Shown here: piece by piece, positions 42,411 through 51,156 of the stretch
Layout: each line of letters begins with the position of its first letter
Numbering within the stretch: position 1 is the stretch's first letter
Assembly: GCA_004764695.1 (NCBI GenBank)
Contig: SMSO01000034.1
Span: 2,178,501 to 2,242,500 of the forward strand
DNA length: 64,000 nt
Origin: Schizochytrium sp. TIO01
Taxonomy: Eukaryota > Sar > Bigyra > Thraustochytrida > Thraustochytriidae
Reading direction: 5' to 3'
Notes under the pieces: generated by a model
The model's input: only the letters and a program-made list of their open reading frames with translations
Told to the model about the DNA's origin: nothing
The model's database searches: none
Made by a program: the position numbers and the translations under genes

Positions 42411-43300
42411 CTACTCAGTCTTCGGCTCACTCAGGCTCTTGCCAATGCGATCGTGCGAGACTAACTTTGACTTATCCTCAATATTGTCGTACATGGAATA
42501 GTCAATGTATCCATCAGGGGACCCAAACTTGTAAAAAGAATCGCGATGATAAGGAAGTCCTTCACGAATGCGGTGGACTATGTCTGGATTGGAGATAAAC
42601 CAGCGTCCAAATGCAATAGCATCATAAAGCCCGCCCTGTACGGCATCGTTGCTAGTGATGAGCGTAACTCCACCAGTGCCAATGGTGGGACCGCGATAGA
42701 GTTTGCGGAAGTGCTGAGGGTTGTGAAGACCCATCGCATTGCCTGGATCCACCTCGTGGTCGTCAACAAGCGCATTCCAGCGTGGTTCCATGAGAAGAAG
42801 ATATACCAGGTCGTAGGAGTCTAAGAGTCGGATCACATAGGAGTAGAGCTCCAAGCATTGCAGTCTTCACATCCATAATACCGCCTAGTATCTTCAAATT
42901 GAGGCGAGATGCGTACACCAATACGCGCAAACGGCATCTCCTCGCCCACAGCAGCAAGGACTTCTCTCAAGAACCTGCACCGGTTCTCCAAACTGTCTCC
43001 ATAGTTGTCCATACGGTTGTTGGAGTTGTTGTTCAGGAACTGGTCGACGAGGTACCCATATGCAGCGTGGATCTCGATTGTATCAACTCCAGCTTCGCGC
43101 GCATTTCTTGCCCCGCGTCTGTAGTCATCCACGATGCGTGAGATATCCTCTTCTGTTAGTGCACGTCGCTTAGAATAGTCCAGTGACTCGCCTGTTATGG
43201 TTCCAAATGTTTCGCCCGGCGCTGGGATGTCACTTGGACCTACCGTCGGCATGCGCTCAGGATCAGCCATAGGATGGCGACCCATGCTGTCATGTACCAA
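42411..43300 (-). pseudogene. Old Yellow Enzyme-type NADH:flavin oxidoreductase, truncated and frameshifted
   Basis: OYE/12-oxophytodienoate reductase family, FMN-dependent alkene reductases. The first frame (43300-42833) starts inside the family, near the GR-HP block (MGRHPMAD). It continues through GPSDIP, the catalytic-helix block GVDTIEIHAAYGYLVDQFLN and RTDxYGGS-like MDNYGDSLENRCRF. Near 42850-42880 the frame shifts. The second frame carries LVYLLLMEPRW, the phosphate-binding GGVTLIT and AIAFGRWFISNPD, ending near SPDGYIDYSMY. The first 120-130 residues of the barrel, with the FMN-binding N-terminal strands, are not found in frame upstream. An AG at the left limit could be a splice acceptor, so a missing exon is conceivable, but the internal frameshift favours a pseudogene. 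Confidence 0.8.
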
Positions 43301-44871
43301 AAATATCTTGTTACATTCAGAGGTACTAGTACTGAGTCTTTTCCAAGTACCTCATAGAAAAACGTAATGCACATCCAAGTGAGAGTGATTCCGGGCAAAA
43401 AAGATAACCCGATCCTCTGACTCCAAGCTCGGTCTTTATTTACGCAAGAACCGACTAGGAGACCTTTTCTTGGCTCCTCCCCGCTCATATCACATGCCTT
43501 ACAAAGCCAAACATTCACTCCTGCTATGACTTCTGAATTCTATAGAACCTAGGCACCTCTCCTTTTCGCAAAACTCCTTAAGATTTGGTTCCCATCGACA
43601 TAGAAACAGCGAAACCCTATACGAAACCCTCCGAAGACATTCTTCACTCGCTTGGATGGCTGGATAGTCGGGTGGGACATTGAAGTTCGCGTCTTTGTTT
43701 TCAATTTTCAATATTTGTTTCTGTTTCGTCCACGGGAAATGAGCGTTTTGAAAACTGAAACAAGAATAATTAGTCTCATTCGTTCCATAATACTGTGGCC
43801 ATGAGAATGCCCTTCGCTTGTCTGAATAGTGCCTAAGTTTTAGCTTAATGAGAATAGAACAGTTGCATAGAGCCCTTAAGTAGGAAAGTACTCTTAAATA
43901 TGGCTCATATCAATCAAGGGAAAATGTTAGCGAAGGTTTTGGAGAACAGAACGTGGAGACAATTACTACGTACTTAGTAGAAAAGATAATGTATAATTAG
44001 AACGGAAGAATTATGTGAGCATTCGTGAAACGAAGTATAAGTTGAAGTATTTCTCTTGCCTCTGGTCTATAAGTAGAACAGGGCAGTTCTTCAATTTAAG
44101 TATTCTGTTTAAAGTAAATATAAAGCGTGAGTAGTATAAAAGCTGTTCCAGTAGCCTAAGTCATAGAAGGGCTGTTTCATAATAAGAACGTAGTCTGTAA
44201 GACAATCCACAACAGCAACAGCACAAAATATTTAGTACTCGTGTTTCCATAAGTAGGTAATAGCAAAGTTGTTCCATAAGTAGAACAAAGATCTAAATTA
44301 TCAGTGTTCCTCTCAGTAAACGTACTTTGTGAGACTGAGAGTAGTATAGTAAAGCTGTTACCTTTAAAAAAGAGTAATGCAGCATTGTTAAGTTTAAATG
44401 TGTCTTTGCAGTGAACTAATAACATAGAGTTTAAGAAGAACGCATCAATAACATGAAGTTTATGAAGAACAGTATCGCTAACATTGATTAAACAACAACA
44501 CCAGGTAATGTTAACAAGAATATAATTAAATATAAAATCTATCTAACGAATAATTGTGGGCTAGCATAAATTGAGGACGTCCGTAGATAATTCTGTGAGG
44601 CCGGAAACTAGGCAAATGGCATACGAAAAAAGGAAGGATTAGATTTAAGCTACTTCGGAGAAGTTTGTTGGCGGAGTTCGCGTCTACATACACCCCTGGA
44701 TGATAAACTTCAATATAATTAATTTGAAATTGCGGAATATGTAGGCTTCAATGCGGCAACTAAAATTGCGTGACCTCTCGCTAATATCCTAATTTCAAAC
44801 ACACTACTGGAGATCTCTTCACTGGGTGCGAATTTACAATGATAATATCACGATGGAATGCTTTGCCTCAG
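43301..44871. other. AT-rich intergenic region
   Basis: No gene supported in about 1.6 kb. Short degenerate repeats of AAGTAGAACA-like sequence recur at 44070-44420. Confidence 0.45.
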
Positions 44872-46944
44872 TCACCGTTTGATATATTGCTTATTTCCAT
44901 TGCTGTTGATGAAATACTCTCCACCACGAGGACCGGTATGGATCTCTCGGCTGTTTCCAGTCCCAGCGCTAGCTTTGTTACTGGGACTGGGGTACGATGG
45001 CGACTGTGTTGGTGTCACAGGAGCAGGCTGAGGTGAAGACTTACGTAGATACTGCTTGTTTCCACTGCTATTGTAATAATACTCTCCACCAAGAGGACCG
45101 GTATGGATCTCTCGGCTGTTTCCAGTCCCAGCGCTAGCTTTGTTAATGGGACTGGGGTACGATGGCGACTGTGTTGGTGTCACAGGAGCAGGCTGAGGAG
45201 AAGACTTACGTAGATACTGCTTGTTTCCACTGCTATTGTAATAATACTCTCCACCAAGAGGACCGGTATGGATCTCTCGGCTGTTTCCAGTCCCAGCGCT
45301 AGCTTTGTTAATGGGACTGGAGTACGAGGGCGACTGTGTTGGTGTCACAGGAGCAGGCTGAGGTGAAGACTTACGTAGATACTGCTTGTTTCCGTTGCTG
45401 TTGATGTAATACTCTCCACCAAGAGGACCGGTATGGATCTCTCGGCTGTTTCCAGTCCCAGCGCTAGCTTTGTTAATGGGACTGGAGTACGAGGGCGACT
45501 GTGTTGGTGTCACAGGAGCAGGCTGAGGTGAAGACTTACGTAGATACTGCTTGTTTCCATTGCTGTTGATGTAATACTCTCCACCAAGAGGACCGGTATG
45601 GATCTCTCGGCTGTTTCCAGTCCCAGCGCTAGCTTTGTTAATGGGACTGGAGTACGAGGGCGACTGTGTTGGTGTCACAGGAGCAGGCTGAGGTGAAGAC
45701 TTACGTAGATACTGCTTGTTTCCATTGCTGTTGATGTAATACTCTCCACCAAGAGGACCGGTATGGATCTCTCGGCTCTTTGCACCGGTGCCAGTACTGT
45801 AATCACAAGCAAAAGTTTCTATGGAATAATGGAAAGAAAGTGGTTCTACATCTGATGGCGATGAAGATAATTGGCGCCTCATTTGTGAACGTGCTGGCGA
45901 GCGCAATACCGGTGACTTAAATTCAGGTTCATTTGACTCATGTGGTTCATCTTTAGGCACTAGTTCCTGTGAAAGCTTGTGTACTTCTTGTTCCCTCTTT
46001 GTTCTTTCCTCTTGCAGATCTTTTTTCTGCTGGGTTTGTTGCTGCTGCCACTTTGCTTTTTCCTCTTGCAGATCTTTTTTCTGCTGGCTGAGTTGCTGCT
46101 GCCACTTTGTTTTTTCCTCTTGCAGATCTTTTTTCTGCTGGGTTTGTTGCTGCTGCCACTTTGCTTTTTCCTCTTGCAGATCTTTTTTCTGCTGGCTGAG
46201 TTGCTGCTGCCACTTTGTTTTTTCCTCTTGCAGATCTTTTTTCTGCTGGGTTTGTTGCTTCTGCCACTTTGCTTTTTCCTCTTGCAGATCTTTTTTCTGC
46301 TGGCTGAGTTGCTGCTGCCACTTTGTTTTTTCCGCTTGTAGTTCTTTTTTCTGCTGGCTGAGTTGCTGCTGCCACTTTGTCTTTTCCTCTTGCAACAACT
46401 GCTTTTCCTGCTGCAGATCGTCGTTCTGCTGGCTTTGTTGCTTCTGCAACTTTATCTTTTCGAATTGCAGCAGCTGCCTCTGCTGTTCTAGCGGAGGGAT
46501 TAGTCTACGTTCCATCCGTCGTTCTTTTTCTTCCCTTTGCAACTCTTGCTTTTCGTGATCGAGTCGAATCTGCTGCCGTTCAATTTCCATTAGGCATTCA
46601 TTCGTTTTGTCTTCCAACTCCTTCTGTTTGCTTTGTCGCTGTTGCATGTCTGTCTCTTTTCCTTCAAGCGCCAGTCTTTCAAGCTGGAGTTCTTGCAGTT
46701 GCTGCTGATACCATTCATGTTGTTTTGCAAACAGCCACTGAGAAAGCTGTCGTAATATCCAATGATACGCGCCTGACCAAATTAAAACAAAAGCGTGAAG
46801 AGTGTCAACAAGAAATGCCCACCACGCACTGCGCTCTTCTAATGCTGCGCTATTATCTGAAGTATGTTCTTGCTTTTGGTTCTGTTGATGTTGATATCCT
46901 AATTCTCTCCTGTGCCCCTTCTGCTTAAGTATGGTGTAACGCAT
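44872..46944 (-). CDS. Coiled-coil family member 4 with six C-terminal PBCV-type basic adaptor motifs
   Basis: A 690-aa protein. The N-terminal 36 residues are polar. The Trp-rich hydrophobic segment is SAWWAFLVDTLHAFVLIWSG (about 39-58). A Gln/Lys/Glu coiled coil runs to about residue 330. Its second half is built from 18-residue units (KxKWQQQLSQQKKDLQEE). After a Ser/Pro hinge, six near-identical 55-residue units follow, each SREIHTGPLGGEYY-(I/Y)NS-x-GNKQYLRKSS plus a Pro/Ser linker. The core closely matches the PBCV-specific basic adaptor domain (Pfam PBCV_basic_adap), known mainly from chlorella-virus proteins. The last unit (GPRGGEYF) lacks the linker. The probable role is a membrane-anchored rod presenting multiple basic adaptors; binding partner unknown. 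Confidence 0.85.
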   Translation of the reverse strand: MRYTILKQKGHRRELGYQHQQNQKQEHTSDNSAALEERSAWWAFLVDTLHAFVLIWSGAYHWILRQLSQWLFAKQHEWYQQQLQELQLERLALEGKETDMQQRQSKQKELEDKTNECLMEIERQQIRLDHEKQELQREEKERRMERRLIPPLEQQRQLLQFEKIKLQKQQSQQNDDLQQEKQLLQEEKTKWQQQLSQQKKELQAEKTKWQQQLSQQKKDLQEEKAKWQKQQTQQKKDLQEEKTKWQQQLSQQKKDLQEEKAKWQQQQTQQKKDLQEEKTKWQQQLSQQKKDLQEEKAKWQQQQTQQKKDLQEERTKREQEVHKLSQELVPKDEPHESNEPEFKSPVLRSPARSQMRRQLSSSPSDVEPLSFHYSIETFACDYSTGTGAKSREIHTGPLGGEYYINSNGNKQYLRKSSPQPAPVTPTQSPSYSSPINKASAGTGNSREIHTGPLGGEYYINSNGNKQYLRKSSPQPAPVTPTQSPSYSSPINKASAGTGNSREIHTGPLGGEYYINSNGNKQYLRKSSPQPAPVTPTQSPSYSSPINKASAGTGNSREIHTGPLGGEYYYNSSGNKQYLRKSSPQPAPVTPTQSPSYPSPINKASAGTGNSREIHTGPLGGEYYYNSSGNKQYLRKSSPQPAPVTPTQSPSYPSPSNKASAGTGNSREIHTGPRGGEYFINSNGNKQYIKR
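44876..45783 (-). repeat. Six tandem 165-base units encoding adaptor motifs
   Basis: The exact period is 165 bases: matching positions at 44917, 45082, 45247, 45412, 45577 and 45742. Internal units differ at only a few bases, so the array is young or homogenised by conversion. Confidence 0.95.
45997..46390 (-). repeat. 54-base tandem repeats encoding coiled-coil units, with 108-base higher order
   Basis: Units of 54 bases (18 residues) alternate between two types, QQLSQQKK and QQQTQQKK, giving a 108-base super-period. About seven units are visible. Confidence 0.9.
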
Positions 46945-47245
46945 CGTTCCTTTAAAACTCGACGTGAGGTTTGTCTGTTTTCAATGGGAGCGTAAGCCTG
47001 GATGCGCCTTGCCGAAGCTGAGGCACTCGAATGAGCTTTGTTTTGATTTCTCGTGTTTACAACTAAGGCGGCGCGCCCTTTACAAGTACGTGGCTTGGAA
47101 CGCAAGCTCCTGATCTGATTCAGATCTGCTGTCGTCAAAGACGTCTATCTGCTTAACCTTGGGCAGACTAAATAGTCAATTCCGAGAGAAAGTCAATTCT
47201 TCTTTGTAGCATATTTTGTGAGGAGCTCGATTGGTATATTAGATA

Positions 47246-47279
47246 ATCCAAGAAAGCGCTCCCAGGACTGAAGTCCATA
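47246..47279 (-). promoter_or_regulatory. Shared upstream element, copy 5
   Basis: On the minus strand it reads ATGGACTTCAGTCCTG and then GGAGCGCTTTCTTGGAT. It is about 300 bases before the start of member 4 and in the same orientation as that gene. Confidence 0.6.
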
Positions 47280-47339
47280 ATCGTTAGTTCAATATTAGTT
47301 GAACCTAGCATCATAGTGGATCTAGGAGCACTCCTTCAA

Positions 47340-47341
<2 letters not shown>

Positions 47342-47371
<30 letters not shown>
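47342..47371. repeat. Poly(T) run of 30 bases
   Basis: Homopolymer directly downstream (on the plus strand) of the element copy. It could be a promoter dA:dT tract or the trace of a retroposed poly(A) tail. Confidence 0.9.
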
Positions 47372-47378
<7 letters not shown>

Positions 47379-48006
47379 ATAAAAGTTTGCTTGTTTCCTT
47401 CTGTTAAAAGGCTGTGTTGGTTTCTTTCCTTTCGGAACAAGAATTCTACCACAAAGTCAAAGCAAACATATCTCAATTTGGTGAAAAGAAAAAAATGCAA
47501 TGAAAAAATTAGAAAAGAAGGGGGGGAGTTAATTTTAATTAAAATTATAAAATAAACAATCAAGTTTAAAATCAATATCACAAATCCAATATCATTCGTT
47601 AGAGAGTTTGAGATGGTTTCAGTCCGTCATATTGAATGAACCCGGCAAGTACATTGTTAATATAAGACTAAGCTTGGTGCAGATGGAGAGTACTTCTGGC
47701 GCACTTCAAATAGCTTGTAATACCTTTTCATCACTCAATTTTATCTGAGCAAACAATTTCAAATATATTGAAAAATCTGGTTTACAGAATCTGGCAGGGT
47801 GTCAGAAAAGTCAAATTATATATCATTTATCTCACTAAAGAGGAGGAACAGCCGTGTCATTTTGCATTTGATAGTTGTATTACTGTTGCATATGCCTATT
47901 GTGTATCAAAGAACAAATTGGCATTCAAATATCTTAGTTTGAAGCTACCTAAGTTAATGCTTGTAAGAGTAAAGGTGTATTCCCATGGTATTACGTTTTG
48001 CTCCAT

Positions 48007-50151
48007 TTACTCTTTGGGCTTGGGCTGGTACTGCTTCTTTCCACTGCTGTTGATATAATATGTCCCGCCACGTGGTCCAGTGAAGATTTCCCGGCTGTTG
48101 CCAGACGTTGTATTACTATCACTGGCGAACAATTGTGATCGAGGCGGGGTCACAGGAGCAGGCTCAGGTGAAGACTTGCGTAAATACTGCTTGTTTCCAC
48201 TGCTGTTGATGTAATACTCTCCACCACGAGGACCAGTATGGATCTCTCGGCTGTTTCCAGTCCCAGCACTAGCTTTGTTACTGGGACTGGCGAACAATTG
48301 CGATCGAGGCGGAGTTACAAGTGCAGGCTCAGGTGAAGACTTGCGTAAATACTGCTTGTATTCACTGCTGTTGATGAAATAGTCTCCACTACGAGGACCG
48401 GTATGGGTCTCTCGATTGCGAGCAGTGGCGCCAGTACTGCTTCCAGAACTAGAGCTGTCAGTACTACCATCCAATGAATATGACTCACCAAATAATGATG
48501 ACGTCCTTTTGCTCTGTTGTGGCATGGGCTGTGGCACGTACGATCCAAAGTACACCTCAGAGGCAGGTGAAAACAAATTATTGTACTTCATACTACCGCT
48601 GAAGTTGAACTGATCTGATCCATAAGGTGATCCAAAATTAAAACCTGGCTTCTCCTGACTATAAACATTATCACCAAAGCTAATGCCGAGGCCTGACAGG
48701 CTGGATGCAGTATTATGGGATCCTTGCGATTTATTCAGCATTTTCAGTGATTCATTATATCTTCTTTGCAACTGATCCTCTTTTTCATGCCACTCCTTCT
48801 CTTTCTCTTGCCACTCAACCTCTTGTTCATGCCAGACAATTTTTTCCTTCTCCCACTTCATTCTTTCCTCTAGGAGGCATTCCCTTTCCTTGTCTAGCTC
48901 CTTATACAGTTTGCTTTTTTCTTGATGCAATTTGTCATCGAGAAGCTGCCATTCTCCCTGTAAGAGTTCCTCTAATTGGCTTTGCTGCTGCAGCCACTTT
49001 GTCTTTTCCTCTTGAAACAACTGTTTCTCCTGCTGAAAATCGTCTTTCTGCTGGCTTAGTTGCTGCTGCCACTTTGCTTTTTCCTCTTGCAACAACTTTT
49101 TTTCCTGCTGCAAATCGTCTTTCTGCTGGCTAAGTTTCTGCTGCCACTTTGTCTTTTCCTCTTGCAACAGCTGTTTTTTCTGCTGCAAATCGTCTTTCTG
49201 CTGGCTTAGTTGCTGCTGCCACTTTGCTTTTTCCTGTTCCAGATTTTTTTTCTGTTCGGTTTGTTGCTGCTGCCATTGTACCTTTTCCTCTTGCAACAAC
49301 TGTTTTTCCTGCTGCAGGTCTTCTATCTGTCGGATTTGATGCTGCCACTTTGTCTTTTCCTCTTGCAACAACTGTTTTTCCTGCTGCAAATTGTCTTTCT
49401 GCTGGCTTAGTTGCTGCTGCCACTCTGTCTTTTCTTTTTCCCACTGTTGCTTTACCTGCGCCTGCCTTTCCTGCTGTTGTCTAAGTTGCTCCATTGAAAG
49501 TTTCGTATTGGCATGCAAGTCCTCCCGTTGCTGACTGAGCTTCTCCAGGTCTTGGTTTCTTTGCCTTTCCCAGGTTGTCGCGTATTCTTCGAACTGGAGC
49601 TGCATTACCACTTGCTGGCTGCTCTGCTGCTGAAGGTCTTCCTCTTGTTGAGCTAAACGTCGCTTCCATAGTTTCTCTTGCTCCCTAAGTTGCCGTTCGA
49701 AACGCTCCTGGTCCAGTTCCTTCTGTTGCCTTAGTCGCCTTTCCAATTGCTCTACTTGCAACTGCAACTCCTGCTGGAGCAGATCATCTTCTTGCTGCTG
49801 CTCTTTTTGTTGCTGTCTTTGCTCGTGCTGGCCCGGTTGGTGTTGCTGTTTGGGAGATAGCCAATGGTGTAGCCGTCGTGATCTCTCATGCAAGGCGCCC
49901 AGCAAGATTGAAATTAAAGCGACCAAAATCCACCCGACGCCTTGCTTTAACGCTAGCTCGTTTGATGGATTTTGAGGTTCTTCAGGTTCTTCAGATTGTT
50001 CGTGGGACGGCTCATCGTACGTTCCCTTATCGCCCGGGTCGTCCCCGTTTTTTGGTTCGTGCTCATGCTCGACATCCGGTTCTTCCTCATCACCCTGCTC
50101 GTATTCCGGGAGCAGCGCCTCGGCCATCATGCAATTCAACGAAGACTTCAA
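48007..50151 (-). CDS. Coiled-coil family member 5 with three C-terminal PBCV-type basic adaptor motifs
   Basis: A 714-aa protein. A strongly acidic N-terminus (about residues 12-65) is followed by a hydrophobic segment (GVGWILVALISILLGAL, about 74-90). A long coiled coil runs to about residue 480, and its middle is made of 25-residue units (KTKWQQQLSQQKDDLQQEKQ). A Ser/Gly/Phe-rich, probably disordered linker follows. Three adaptor motifs close the protein: HTGPRSGDYFINSSEYKQYL, HTGPRGGEYYINSSGNKQYL and a final one with FTGPRGGTYYINSSGKKQY. These keep the GPRGG-YYIN core better than member 4. Starts at 50151 or 50130 (MMAEALL) are both possible. The gene points away from the TIR gene across a 1-kb divergent spacer that holds an element copy for each. 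Confidence 0.86.
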   Translation of the reverse strand: MKSSLNCMMAEALLPEYEQGDEEEPDVEHEHEPKNGDDPGDKGTYDEPSHEQSEEPEEPQNPSNELALKQGVGWILVALISILLGALHERSRRLHHWLSPKQQHQPGQHEQRQQQKEQQQEDDLLQQELQLQVEQLERRLRQQKELDQERFERQLREQEKLWKRRLAQQEEDLQQQSSQQVVMQLQFEEYATTWERQRNQDLEKLSQQREDLHANTKLSMEQLRQQQERQAQVKQQWEKEKTEWQQQLSQQKDNLQQEKQLLQEEKTKWQHQIRQIEDLQQEKQLLQEEKVQWQQQQTEQKKNLEQEKAKWQQQLSQQKDDLQQKKQLLQEEKTKWQQKLSQQKDDLQQEKKLLQEEKAKWQQQLSQQKDDFQQEKQLFQEEKTKWLQQQSQLEELLQGEWQLLDDKLHQEKSKLYKELDKERECLLEERMKWEKEKIVWHEQEVEWQEKEKEWHEKEDQLQRRYNESLKMLNKSQGSHNTASSLSGLGISFGDNVYSQEKPGFNFGSPYGSDQFNFSGSMKYNNLFSPASEVYFGSYVPQPMPQQSKRTSSLFGESYSLDGSTDSSSSGSSTGATARNRETHTGPRSGDYFINSSEYKQYLRKSSPEPALVTPPRSQLFASPSNKASAGTGNSREIHTGPRGGEYYINSSGNKQYLRKSSPEPAPVTPPRSQLFASDSNTTSGNSREIFTGPRGGTYYINSSGKKQYQPKPKE
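48015..48420 (-). repeat. Three tandem adaptor-motif units
   Basis: Three diverged copies of the adaptor-coding unit. Copies one and two share the linker KSSPEPA-VTPPRSQLFAS. They are less homogeneous than the six-copy array. Confidence 0.88.
48985..49430 (-). repeat. 75-base tandem repeats encoding coiled-coil units
   Basis: Units of about 75 bases (25 residues, core QQLSQQKDDLQQEKQLLQEE) recur about six times with partial deletions. This is a related but longer unit than the 54-base array in member 4. Confidence 0.85.
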
Positions 50152-50438
50152 CTGTAGTCCTTGTGGACGTGCGCTGCGAGGCCGTGCCGAGGCAAAGCAG
50201 AACTTTGTTCGAGGCGAGCTTTGTCAACAACGAGGGAAGGAGGGCCACGCATATGCATTTGCCATCGATCCAGGTTTGCAGGTATTGTCTTGACCGATTT
50301 AAGACCTTCAAGCGCGGCCTTTTTACTACTGCCGTGCGCGTTGCGCTTGCCCAGTTGGACTAAGTGAACTCGGCGTGGATTAAGTGAACCTGGCGTAGTC
50401 CAAGAGTTGAAATGGTCCAACTGATAGGAATAGTGTTT

Positions 50439-50471
50439 GTCCAAGAAAGCGCTCCCAACCTTGAGATCCAG
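50439..50471 (-). promoter_or_regulatory. Shared upstream element, copy 6
   Basis: The minus strand reads CTGGATCTCAAGGTTG, then GGAGCGCTTTCTTGGAC, close to the consensus. The second box (TATCAGTTGGACCATTTCAA) follows about 15 bases later, at about 50404-50424. It lies about 290 bases before member 5. Confidence 0.7.
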
Positions 50472-50988
50472 GTATCAACTTCCTAATTTTAATTTCATAA
50501 TTTTAATTCCATAACAAGGTAGAACATTTCTTTTTTCTCTTCTCATTGAGAAGAAGCGCCTTTTTTTATTCAATAAAAAGAGAATCAACTTTAAAAAACA
50601 AAACAAAACAATTTTTATTTTTATTTTTTAAAAATAATAAAATGTTACACATAATTTGAATATATCTATATAGGCCGTTTCCCTCGTTTTGTTTCTTTTC
50701 TTTTTTCATATGATAATAATGATATCGAATAATAAAACATAAAAAGAATAACAAGATCGCAGTTGCAAACATGAGCACGCTTAAATGAGATTAGATTACT
50801 GAATTAAAACATGCACGCACGACTTGGCTTGAAGAGGAGTTAGCAAAGAGTTTGCGAAGGATCCATAATTCCGAGTTGACTGTTTGACATTGTTCATTGA
50901 AAGCGCAATGAACCTTGTGACAAATATAGAGGCTTAATTTGTTGAATCTTGGACAGCACGATACTATGTTTATATTGATCAAGTTGTA

Positions 50989-51022
50989 CTGGATTTCAAC
51001 CATGAGAGCGTTCTGCTGGATT
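50989..51022 (+). promoter_or_regulatory. Shared upstream element, copy 7, upstream of the TIR gene
   Basis: Reads CTGGATTTCAACCATG and then AGAGCGTTCTGCTGGAT. It lies 135 bases before the first ATG of the TIR gene and about 315 before its better-context ATG. The gene behind it is unrelated to the coiled-coil family. Confidence 0.6.
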
Positions 51023-51156
51023 GCCTATCTTCGTGTAGGCTGCTATGCAAGTCCAATTTCGCAAGTCCGGGGACTCCATATGAACTAATGACAAGCAAGT
51101 CGCAAGGCTGAAAGTTGCACATGGCTGACAGCAATCCCATATCATAGAGACAAGCG

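Larger units (their letters stand above)
46945..48006. other. Spacer with upstream element and poly(T)
   Basis: Contains the presumed promoter of member 4, a 30-T run and AT-rich DNA. No gene supported. Confidence 0.5.
50152..51156. other. Divergent spacer between member 5 and the TIR gene
   Basis: Holds two element copies, each oriented toward its own gene. The centre (50500-50720) is very AT-rich. A minus-strand frame remains open through the 5' leader of member 5 (50444-50148), but its product is not family-like. Confidence 0.55.

Noticed and set aside
49481-50151. Idea that the whole coiled-coil cluster is an inserted giant-virus segment
   Set aside because: No viral core genes (capsid, packaging ATPase, DNA polymerase) are visible, and the genes have long host-style spacers. 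Only the adaptor motif looks viral.
50148-50444. Open minus-strand frame through the upstream element and leader of member 5
   Set aside because: I considered that the shared element might be a conserved peptide (LDLKxGSAFLD). Variation among copies falls at all codon positions, and other copies soon meet stops, so conservation looks nucleotide-level.
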